Assembly (NCBI RefSeq): GCF_001676875.1
Contig: NZ_JYKA01000001.1
Location: forward strand, 248,001-312,000
DNA length: 64,000 nt
DNA from: Chromobacterium subtsugae
Lineage (GTDB): Bacteria; Pseudomonadota; Gammaproteobacteria; Burkholderiales; Chromobacteriaceae
Direction of reading: 5' to 3'
A program made the translations under genes and the position numbers. The notes under the pieces were generated by a model that saw only the letters and a program-made list of their open reading frames with translations, searched no databases and was not told the DNA's origin. The stretch's first letter is position 1; each line of letters starts with the position of its first letter. This document shows positions 38,459 to 45,163 of this stretch, one piece after another.

Positions 38459-38521
38459 CTGCTGCCTCCTGCTGGAATCGAAACGTTTCCGGCAGGCTAG
38501 GCGAGGATGGCGAGGAGGTTC

Positions 38522-38586
38522 TAGACCTTGGTCAAGCGGCGGCGACTCATCTCCTGGCGGCGAGCCCGCGCCATGACTCCGGTCAA
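38522..38586 (-). promoter_or_regulatory. Two FNR/CRP-type dyads upstream of frdA
   Basis: TAGAC-CTTG-GTCAA (38522-38535) and ATGAC-TCCG-GTCAA (38573-38586) each carry a perfect GTCAA half site and an imperfect partner of the TTGAC-N4-GTCAA type. Their centres are 51 bases apart, about 70 and 121 bases upstream of frdA. They resemble FNR/ANR boxes, which would fit oxygen control of fumarate reductase. Confidence 0.45.
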
Positions 38587-38598
38587 GCGCCCGCCAAA

Positions 38599-38627
38599 CA
38601 AAACCCGCGCCAATGGGGCGCGGGTTT
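38599..38627 (-). terminator. Intrinsic terminator after coq7
   Basis: Perfect stem AAACCCGCGCC (38601-38611) / GGCGCGGGTTT (38617-38627). On the minus strand it is followed by TTTTGTTT, so it terminates the coq7 transcript before the frd promoter region. Confidence 0.8.
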
Positions 38628-38648
38628 GAAGTGAGAAACGGCGGCGGA

Positions 38649-39293
38649 TCAGATGCGGTAGCTGCTGCCGGTCATCACCTTGGCCGACAGCTTCATCGCC
38701 GCCTTCAAGGGCGCCGGCAATTCCGCCGCGCCCAGCTCATGCGCCATCTCGGCATGCTGCAGCTCGTCGTCGCGCATCTGGCTGACGATGGCGCGGCTTC
38801 TGGCGTCGTCGTCGGGCAGCGCACTCAGGTGGCTGTCCAGGTGCGCGCCGACCTGGCGCTCGGTTTCCTGCAAAAAGCCCAGGTTCCATTTGTCGCCCAG
38901 CACGCCGGCCGCCACCCCCAGCGCCAGCGAGCCGGTATACCACAGCGGGTTGAGCAGGCTGGGACGGCCGCCCAACTCGCGGATGCGGCGCTCGGTCCAG
39001 GCCAGGTGCTCCACCTCCTCCTGCGCCGCCTGCCGCAGCGCCTCGCGCGCGGACGGGTCGCGCGCGGTCAGCGCCTGGCCCTGGTACAAGGCCTGCGCGC
39101 ACACTTCGCCGCAATGGTTGACCCGCATCAGCCCCAGCGCGTGGCGCTTGTCGGCCGCGCTCAAGTCGGCCTCGGAAATATCCTGGTCCGGATGCGCGCG
39201 CGCGCTGTGCGCCGGCGCGCACAATGTGCGCAGGCCCTTGTCCAGTTCCACGATCAATTTGTCCAGCATCGGCATGCTTCCTTGCGCGTCCAT
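38649..39293 (-). CDS. coq7: 3-demethoxyubiquinol 3-hydroxylase (Coq7)
   Basis: A 214-residue di-iron hydroxylase of the Coq7 family, acting in ubiquinone synthesis. Iron ligands are visible in NHCGEVCAQALYQG, EEVEHLAWTERRI, LQETERQVGAHLDSHL and DDELQHAEMAHELG. Betaproteobacteria often use Coq7 in place of UbiF. It joins ubiX (6194) as a second ubiquinone gene in the window. It is divergent from ppa. Confidence 0.94.
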   Translation of the reverse strand: MDAQGSMPMLDKLIVELDKGLRTLCAPAHSARAHPDQDISEADLSAADKRHALGLMRVNHCGEVCAQALYQGQALTARDPSAREALRQAAQEEVEHLAWTERRIRELGGRPSLLNPLWYTGSLALGVAAGVLGDKWNLGFLQETERQVGAHLDSHLSALPDDDARSRAIVSQMRDDELQHAEMAHELGAAELPAPLKAAMKLSAKVMTGSSYRI

Positions 39294-39320
39294 CCTTGAA
39301 GAAGGCGATTATACCTTCGC

Positions 39321-39349
39321 GGCACATCCAGGACAGCTGCTGATATAAT
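39321..39349 (+). promoter_or_regulatory. Candidate promoter of ppa
   Basis: TATAAT at 39344-39349 with a weak -35 (GGCACA, 39321-39326) at 17-base spacing; the predicted transcript starts about 40 bases before the ppa ATG. Confidence 0.5.
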
Positions 39350-39396
39350 CGCCGGGTCAAGCAATACCGTTCAACAACTCTCAAGGATTCCACTCC

Positions 39397-39924
39397 ATGA
39401 ATCTCGCCAGCATCGGCCCGGGCAAAGACATGCCGGGCGACTTCAACGTCGTCATCGAAATCTCCGCCAACGCCGCTCCGATCAAATACGAATTCGACAA
39501 GGACTGGAACACGCTGGTAGTGGACCGTTTCATGGGCACCTCCATGATGTACCCGGCCAACTACGGCTTCGTGCCGCAAACCCTGGCCGGCGACGGCGAC
39601 CCGGTGGACGTGCTGGTGGTCACCCCGTTCCCGCTGCCGCCGGGCGTGGTGGTGCGCTGTCGCGCGCTGGGCCTGATCAAGATGGAAGACGACGGCGGCG
39701 TGGACGCCAAGCTGGTCGCCGTGCCGGTGGAAAAGCTGTGCCCGATGTACAAGTCCATCCAGAAGCTGGAAGACCTGCCGGAACTGCTGCGCCAGCAGAT
39801 GGTGCACTTCTTCGAGCACTACAAGGATCTGGAAAAGGGCAAATGGGTCAAGATCCAGGGCTGGGGCACGCTGGAAGACGCCAAGACCGAACTGGTGGAA
39901 GGCATCGCTCGCTTCGGCAAATAA
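39397..39924 (+). CDS. ppa: Inorganic pyrophosphatase
   Basis: A 175-residue family I soluble pyrophosphatase, nearly the same length as E. coli PPase. The metal-binding signature DGDPVDVLV and YGFVPQTLAGDGD are present. It hydrolyses pyrophosphate and pulls biosynthetic reactions forward. AAGGA lies about ten bases upstream of the ATG. It is a single gene with its own promoter and terminator. Confidence 0.97.
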   Translation: MNLASIGPGKDMPGDFNVVIEISANAAPIKYEFDKDWNTLVVDRFMGTSMMYPANYGFVPQTLAGDGDPVDVLVVTPFPLPPGVVVRCRALGLIKMEDDGGVDAKLVAVPVEKLCPMYKSIQKLEDLPELLRQQMVHFFEHYKDLEKGKWVKIQGWGTLEDAKTELVEGIARFGK

Positions 39925-39941
39925 GCCGCCGCTCCGAGCCC

Positions 39942-39967
39942 AAGCCGGCCCTATGGCCGGTTTTTTT
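39942..39967 (+). terminator. Intrinsic terminator after ppa
   Basis: Stem CCGGCC (39945-39950) / GGCCGG (39955-39960) with loop CTAT and seven T residues; the AAG/TTT flanks extend the stem. Confidence 0.88.
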
Positions 39968-40093
39968 GCGCCCGCCGAATGCTGCATTGCACAATCCGCC
40001 TGTTGCGCGGGATAATGGTTTGCCGTATTTCCCCGCATCTGCCACGCTTCTAACAGGAACCATGCCGCGCCAAGCGGCCCCACCGGCATAGAC

Positions 40094-40810
40094 ATGGCTG
40101 TTTCGTATCGCATCTCGGGACATGCTCCCCATCTTCCCTGGTTCTTGCGCCGGCTAGCGGCGCGAGGACTGCCGGCCGCGTCCGCCAGCGGCCCGGCGGC
40201 GTGGCCTGCCGACTGGATCGGCATCGCGCTGGAAGACGGCTGGCTGGACCTCGGCCGGGACGGCGACGCCGCGCTGGCGCGCCGCCAGCGACAATGCGAG
40301 GACGCCGGCTTCGCCTTCATCGAACTGGGCGGCGACTGGCAGGCTCCGGCCGCCGAACATGGCTTCATGCTGCTGGCCGGCAGCCGGCAGCCGCCTGCGG
40401 GAGAGACGCTGACCCTGCTGGACGCGCTGGCGCCGCAAGCCGGCTGCTGGCTGCATTGCGGCCCGGCGCACAGCGCCCGCTTCTGCCAGCGGGTGTTCGC
40501 CGCGCTGTTGCACGCCGGCCGCGCCGCGCTGCCCTTGCCCGACGCCCAGCCGCGCGCGCTGCAATGGGAAGAAATGCTGTCCAGCCAGTGGCAATTGGCG
40601 GACAAGCTGCGCCAGCTCGCCGATGCTTACCTGATCGAACATCTGGGCCAGCGCCCGCCCTACCCGTCGCCGCTGCCGGACGAGGCGCGGCATTTCGCCG
40701 CCAACCTAGCCCGCGCCATCGCGCTGGCGCTGCCGGACAGCCAGGACTGGCCGGCCCTGCTGGAGAAACTGGCCGCCGCCCTGGCCGCCTGCCGGCCGGC
40801 CGGCAAATGA
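40094..40810 (+). CDS. Degenerate 6-phosphogluconate dehydrogenase-like protein
   Basis: A 238-residue protein that aligns by eye to the middle and C-terminal parts of 6-phosphogluconate dehydrogenase. WLDLGRDGDAALARRQ matches the IDGGNS region, FIELGGDWQAPAAEHGFMLLAG matches the [20 protein letters not shown] region, and CWLHCGPAHSARFCQRVF matches the GxxHCGPxGAGHFVKMVHNG region. The N-terminal GxGxxG Rossmann motif is absent, and the catalytic Ser-Gly-Gly, Lys and Asn are replaced. It is therefore probably a pseudoenzyme or a remnant, though the frame is open and codon use looks normal. Confidence 0.6.
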   Translation: MAVSYRISGHAPHLPWFLRRLAARGLPAASASGPAAWPADWIGIALEDGWLDLGRDGDAALARRQRQCEDAGFAFIELGGDWQAPAAEHGFMLLAGSRQPPAGETLTLLDALAPQAGCWLHCGPAHSARFCQRVFAALLHAGRAALPLPDAQPRALQWEEMLSSQWQLADKLRQLADAYLIEHLGQRPPYPSPLPDEARHFAANLARAIALALPDSQDWPALLEKLAAALAACRPAGK

Positions 40811-40845
40811 AAACCCGCCCGGCGGCTTGCGCCGCGGGCGGGTTT
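40811..40845. terminator. Bidirectional terminator hairpin
   Basis: AAACCCGCCC (40811-40820) pairs with GGGCGGGTTT (40836-40845), with a smaller inner GGCG/CGCC stem. It separates the convergent 6PGDH-like and phasin genes. Confidence 0.75.
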
Positions 40846-40873
40846 CGCGCTCGAGCCAGAGCGAAAAGCGGAA

Positions 40874-41440
40874 TCAGGCCGCGCTGGTGGTGGTTTTCTT
40901 GCGGCTGACGGCGGCGCTGGCGGCCTTGGCCGAATTGGTGGCGGCTTCGACGCCGGCTTCGGCGATCTCGGCGCTAACCTTCTTGGCGGTCTTGGACACG
41001 CTTTCGAAAGCGGCGGTCGAGGTGTTCAGCAGGGTCTTCAGCGCGGCGACGGCGATGTCGGAACCAGCCGGAGCGCTCTTGGACAGGCGATCCAGGCTGG
41101 TTTGCAGCGCCTTGCTGTTTTCGGCGATCTGCTCTTCGACGAAGCTGGACAGCTCGTTCTGGGTAAGCAGCGCGGCGTCGTAGACGTTGCGGGCGGCGGA
41201 GAAAGCCTGATCCAGCGCCGGCTGCGCCAGGCCGCTTTGCAGGTCGCTCAGCGACTTGGCGTCCTTGACTTCGCTCAGCGCCTTGAACGCTTCGGCGTTG
41301 TCGGACAGCAGCTTGCGGGACAGGTCCAGCTGCAGGCTGGCGAAGCGTTCGGCGCCGGCCAGCACGATGGAGGACAAACGGACAGCCTTGTCGAACTGTG
41401 ACTGACCGAGGGCAGAGAATTCCTGGGTGGTGGTAAACAT
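40874..41440 (-). CDS. phaP: Phasin family protein
   Basis: A 188-residue Ala/Ser-rich helical protein beginning MFTTTQEFSALGQSQFDKAVRLSS, the Phasin_2 pattern, with a coiled-coil middle and a Lys-rich C-terminus (SRKKTTT). Phasins coat polyhydroxyalkanoate granules and control their number and size. ATG 41440 is preferred over upstream in-frame starts because AGGAG lies nine bases before it. No PHA synthase or depolymerase gene is in the window; the 409-base upstream region has repeated dyads that look like regulator sites. Confidence 0.9.
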   Translation of the reverse strand: MFTTTQEFSALGQSQFDKAVRLSSIVLAGAERFASLQLDLSRKLLSDNAEAFKALSEVKDAKSLSDLQSGLAQPALDQAFSAARNVYDAALLTQNELSSFVEEQIAENSKALQTSLDRLSKSAPAGSDIAVAALKTLLNTSTAAFESVSKTAKKVSAEIAEAGVEAATNSAKAASAAVSRKKTTTSAA

Positions 41441-41849
41441 GTATTCAGCTCCTAGAATGTCGGGTAGACAACGACTCAGTGATACAGCAACAAAACTGTT
41501 GTTCCGCGCGATGTTGCATCGCAACAATCATACTGTAGCGCGCCGAGGATGGCCCGGTCAAGGAAATGTTGCGCCGCACAATAAACTAAGCGGCTATTTT
41601 GACACGAGTTTTACCACAGCAAAATTCCATTATCATTACACGGAACGCCAGTGACGCCACCCGCCCGTCCGGACAGTCCATTTTGCGCCGCAACAGTCCG
41701 CTGTTGCTTGGGCGACTCACCTTCCCCGCCCGCCCGCCGCGCCAAAGCCTCATCGGCCCCGGCCGCCGTCTCGCCGCCATTGAAAGCCCGCCGTCAAGCC
41801 AGTACACTCGCGCCATAGAAGAAATCTATCTACATATAAAAGCTACCCC
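41441..41849. promoter_or_regulatory. Phasin/minC divergent intergenic region with TGTTGC dyads
   Basis: This 409-base gene-free stretch contains repeated TGTTGC/GCAACA arms: CAACA-AAAC-TGTTG (41488-41501), TGTTGC-ATC-GCAACA (41512-41526, perfect), TGTTGC-GCC-GCACA (41567-41580), TTTTGC-GCC-GCAACA (41681-41695) and GCAACA-GTCCGC-TGTTGC (41690-41707). Such dyads resemble binding sites of PHA regulators of the PhaR type; that link is an inference. No coding sequence is evident. Confidence 0.55.
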
Positions 41850-42566
41850 ATGAGCCCTGTGGCCAACGCCTTTGATATCAAATCCGCCAGCCTTGACCTG
41901 CTGGCGATCCTGCTGCGCACCGACAACCTGGATGAGTTGGGCCAGGCGCTGGACGCGCGCTTCGGCAACACCAGCGGCGCGCCGGCCGAAGCCTTCGTGC
42001 TCGATGTGGAAGCGCTGCCCAATCCGGCCGAGCTGGATCTGGGCCGCCTGCTGCCGCTGCTCAGCCGCCGCGGCATCCGCGCGGTGGCGCTGCGCCACCC
42101 GGACAACGCGCTGGCGGCGGTGGCCAGCCAGTTCGGCCTGGCTTTCGCCAGCAGCGCCGCCTTGCCGCGTTCGGCGCAAGCGCCGCAGGAACCTGCGGCC
42201 AAGCCCGCCGTCGAACCTGCTGCTGCGCCCGCCGGCGCGATGATCGTCGACCGCCCGGTGCGGGCCGGCCAGCAGATTTACGCCAAGGGCTGCGACCTGA
42301 TCGTGCTGGCGATGGTCAGCGCCGGCGCCGAAGTCATCGCCGACGGCAACATCCATGTATACGCCCCGCTGCGCGGCCGGGCGCTGGCGGGCGCGCGCGG
42401 CAACGCCGCCGCGCGCATCTTCACCCGCAGCATGGAGGCCGAACTGGTATCCATCGCCGGGGTGTACCGCACCATCGAACAGGCGCTGCCCGACAGCATC
42501 CTAGGCAAGCCCTCCCAGATCTATCTTGAGAACGAGCGCCTGGTGATGGCCGCGCTCGGCGAGTAA
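41850..42566 (+). CDS. minC: Septum site-determining protein MinC
   Basis: A 238-residue MinC. The N-terminal FtsZ-inhibiting domain (about 8-105) is joined by an Ala/Pro linker to the C-terminal beta-helix domain with YAKGCDLIVLAMVSAGAEVIADGNIHVYAPLRGRALAGARG, a strong family signature. With MinD it blocks FtsZ rings near the cell poles. It starts the minC-minD-minE-oxyR run, with 24 bases before minD. Confidence 0.95.
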   Translation: MSPVANAFDIKSASLDLLAILLRTDNLDELGQALDARFGNTSGAPAEAFVLDVEALPNPAELDLGRLLPLLSRRGIRAVALRHPDNALAAVASQFGLAFASSAALPRSAQAPQEPAAKPAVEPAAAPAGAMIVDRPVRAGQQIYAKGCDLIVLAMVSAGAEVIADGNIHVYAPLRGRALAGARGNAAARIFTRSMEAELVSIAGVYRTIEQALPDSILGKPSQIYLENERLVMAALGE

Positions 42567-42590
42567 CACATTTTTCCAAAGGAAAGCCCC

Positions 42591-43403
42591 GTGGCAAAAA
42601 TCATCGTTGTGACATCCGGCAAGGGTGGCGTAGGCAAAACCACCACCAGCGCGAGCTTCGCCTCCGGCCTGGCACTGCGCGGCCACAAGACTGCCGTGAT
42701 CGACTTCGACGTCGGCCTGCGCAACCTCGACCTGATCATGGGTTGCGAGCGGCGCGTGGTCTACGACCTGATCAACGTCGTCAACGGCGAGGCCAGCCTC
42801 AACCAGGCGCTGATCAAGGACAAGAACTGCGACAACCTGTTCATCATCCCGGCCTCGCAAACCCGCGACAAGGACGCGCTGACGCTGGACGGCGTGGAAA
42901 AAGTGCTGAAAGAGCTGGCCGACAACGGCTTCGAATACATCGTCTGCGACTCCCCGGCCGGCATCGAGAAGGGCGCGCTGATGGCGCTGTACTTCGCCGA
43001 CGAGGCGCTGATCGTCACCAACCCGGAAGTGTCGTCGGTGCGCGACTCCGACCGCATCCTGGGCATCCTGTCGTCCAAGTCCAAGCGCGCCGAGGAAGGC
43101 CGCGAGGCGGTGAAGGAGCACCTGCTGATCACCCGCTACGCGCCGGGCCGCGTCGACAAGGGCGAGATGCTGTCGGTGGACGACGTCAAGGAAATCCTGC
43201 GAGTGCCGCTCCTGGGCGTCATTCCGGAATCGCCGAGCGTGCTGCAAGCCTCCAACTCCGGCACGCCGGCCATCCATCTGAAGGGTTCTGACGTGGCCGA
43301 CGCCTATTCCGACGTGGTGGCGCGTTTCCTGGGCGAACAACGCCCGATGCGCTTCCTGGACGCCCCCAAGGTGGGCATCCTCAAGCGCCTGTTTGGAGGT
43401 TAA
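42591..43403 (+). CDS. minD: Septum site-determining ATPase MinD
   Basis: A 270-residue ParA/MinD ATPase with the deviant Walker A KGGVGKT (residues 11-17) and the C-terminal amphipathic membrane-targeting helix (KVGILKRLFGG). It binds the membrane with ATP, recruits MinC and oscillates under MinE. AAAGGAAAG lies just upstream of the GTG start at 42591. It is four bases before minE. Confidence 0.97.
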   Translation: MAKIIVVTSGKGGVGKTTTSASFASGLALRGHKTAVIDFDVGLRNLDLIMGCERRVVYDLINVVNGEASLNQALIKDKNCDNLFIIPASQTRDKDALTLDGVEKVLKELADNGFEYIVCDSPAGIEKGALMALYFADEALIVTNPEVSSVRDSDRILGILSSKSKRAEEGREAVKEHLLITRYAPGRVDKGEMLSVDDVKEILRVPLLGVIPESPSVLQASNSGTPAIHLKGSDVADAYSDVVARFLGEQRPMRFLDAPKVGILKRLFGG

Positions 43404-43406
43404 GCC

Positions 43407-43664
43407 ATGTCCTTGATCGATATGATTTTCGGCAAGCGCCAGAAGTCCGCCGCCATCGCCCGCGAACGCCTGCAGATCATCCTGGCCCACGAACGCAACG
43501 GCCGCGATGCCCCCGACTATCTGCCCGCGCTGCAGCGCGAGCTGATGGAGGTGATCTCCAAATATGTCGCGGTCAACCTGGAAGACATCAAGGTGCAGGT
43601 GGAGCGCCAGGACGACTACGAAGTCCTGGAAGTCAACATCGTGCTGCCGGAACACCAACGCTAA
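43407..43664 (+). CDS. minE: Cell-division topological specificity factor MinE
   Basis: An 85-residue MinE. The N-terminal MinD-activating region ([28 protein letters not shown]) is followed by the C-terminal dimerisation domain. It stimulates MinD ATPase and drives pole-to-pole oscillation. The stop is three bases from the oxyR start, so the four genes are probably one operon. Confidence 0.96.
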   Translation: MSLIDMIFGKRQKSAAIARERLQIILAHERNGRDAPDYLPALQRELMEVISKYVAVNLEDIKVQVERQDDYEVLEVNIVLPEHQR

Positions 43665-43667
43665 GCC

Positions 43668-44606
43668 ATGACGCTGACCGAACTGCGCTACATCGTGGCG
43701 GTGGCGCGCGAGCGCCACTTCGGCCGCGCGGCACAGAGCTGCTTCGTCAGCCAGCCGACGCTGTCGATCGCCATCAAGAAGCTGGAAGACGAGCTGGGCA
43801 TCACCCTGTTTGAACGCGGCGGCCAGGAAGTGGCGGTCACCGAAATCGGCGAACGCATCATCGAGCAGTCGCAGCGCGTGCTGGAAGAGGCCGAGGCGGT
43901 GAAGCGGCTGGCCGGCGAACACCAGAACGAGCTGGCCGGGCCGCTGAAGCTGGGGGTGATCTTCACCATCAGTCCCTACCTGCTGCCCAAGCTGATTCCG
44001 GCGCTGCGCATCCTGGCGCCGGACATGCCGCTGATCCTGGAGGAGAACTACACCTCCCGGCTGGCGGAAATGCTCAAGCGCGGCGAGGTCGACGCCATCA
44101 TCGTCGCCGATCCTTTCGAGGAAACCGGCATCGAAGCCTGGCCGCTGTACGACGAGCCCTTCGTCGTCGCCACCCCCAAGGGCCACCCCTGGGAAAAGCA
44201 GCCGCAGGTCGACGCCTGCCAGCTGGCCGAGGAGAGCGTACTGCTGCTCACCCAGGGCAACTGCTTCCGCGACCAGGTGCTGCAAGCCTGCAGCGAATTG
44301 TCCAGCCGCCAGCACTTCGGCCACAATCTGGCCAGCACGCTGCAGGGCAGCTCGCTCAACACCATACGCCACATGGTGGCCAGCGGCATGGGCGTCACCG
44401 TGATGCCGGCCACCTCGGTCGGCCCCGGCGACGAAACGCTGCTGTCGGTGGTGCCGTTCAGCCAGCCGGCGCCGCAGCGGCGCGTGCTGCTGGTGACGCG
44501 CAAGCAGTTCTTCCGCAAAAAGGCGATCGACACCCTGCAGCAGGCGGTGTTCCGCTCCGGCCTGCCCGGCGTCGTCATGCTGGAGGGCGAGCCCAAGCTG
44601 CAGTGA
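43668..44606 (+). CDS. oxyR: Hydrogen-peroxide-sensing LysR-type regulator OxyR
   Basis: A 312-residue LysR-family protein. The N-terminal winged helix (LRYIVAVARERHFGRAAQSCFVSQPTLS) is followed by a sensor domain with LTQGNCFRDQVLQACSE. The redox pair falls exactly at Cys199 and Cys208, as in E. coli OxyR, so disulfide activation by peroxide is expected. The arrangement minCDE-oxyR is also known from pathogenic Neisseria. A strong terminator follows. Confidence 0.95.
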   Translation: MTLTELRYIVAVARERHFGRAAQSCFVSQPTLSIAIKKLEDELGITLFERGGQEVAVTEIGERIIEQSQRVLEEAEAVKRLAGEHQNELAGPLKLGVIFTISPYLLPKLIPALRILAPDMPLILEENYTSRLAEMLKRGEVDAIIVADPFEETGIEAWPLYDEPFVVATPKGHPWEKQPQVDACQLAEESVLLLTQGNCFRDQVLQACSELSSRQHFGHNLASTLQGSSLNTIRHMVASGMGVTVMPATSVGPGDETLLSVVPFSQPAPQRRVLLVTRKQFFRKKAIDTLQQAVFRSGLPGVVMLEGEPKLQ

Positions 44607-44631
44607 CTGGCGCAGTCGCCATCACGCCCGC

Positions 44632-44665
44632 TCCCGCGCCGGTTCTGCCGCCGCGGGATTTTTTT
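44632..44665 (+). terminator. Intrinsic terminator after oxyR
   Basis: Stem TCCCGCG (44632-44638) / CGCGGGA (44652-44658) with an inner CGG/CCG pair, followed by seven T residues. Confidence 0.85.
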
Positions 44666-44693
44666 CACCATCAGGAAACGGCAGGGCAAGGCT

Positions 44694-45052
44694 ATGAACG
44701 AACTGGCCAGCATAGAACTGAAAGCCTTCCTCTCCGCCCGCGGCTTCAAGCTGTCGCAGGCCTTCTACCGCGACATCGGCTTCTAAATGAAGCCGGACAG
44801 CCACGGCGCCGCCTGCTTCGTCCCCGGCCATTGCGGCTTGCTGCTGCAGGACTATCACCATCCGGAATTCGCCGCCAACTGCATGATGCATCTGCTGGTG
44901 GAAAACGCCGCCGCCTGACGCGCCGCGACATCGCCACACGTTACCGGACCGACATCGGCGCATTGACGGAGCAGCCGTGACGGATGCGGGACTTCACGCT
45001 GACCGCCCCGTTCCGCGCGCTGTGGCGCATCGCACAGAATCTGCCACGCAAC
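44694..45052 (+). pseudogene. Decayed VOC (glyoxalase)-family gene
   Basis: A broken gene reads, in pieces, like a small VOC-superfamily protein. Piece 1 is MNELASIELKAFLSARGFKL then SQAFYRDIGF, ended by an in-frame TAA (44784-44786). Piece 2 continues in the same frame, PGHCGLLLQDYHHPEF then CMMHLLVENAAA, ended by TGA at 44916-44918. Piece 3 is in another frame (RRDIATRYRTDIGALTEQP), where an expected Trp codon TGG appears as TGA (44978-44980), and continues MRDFTLT then LWRIAQNLP. Two stops plus a frameshift make it a clear pseudogene. The order of the fragments matches intact VOC proteins. Confidence 0.8.
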
Positions 45053-45163
45053 GCGGACCGACATATGCGGCGCGCTCTCCGCCTGCCAAGGAGTTTGTGA
45101 GCCCACGCTCGGGAAACTATCCTTCAGGGAGGACAAAGCCTAGGCGCAAGGACTCTCCCTCCC

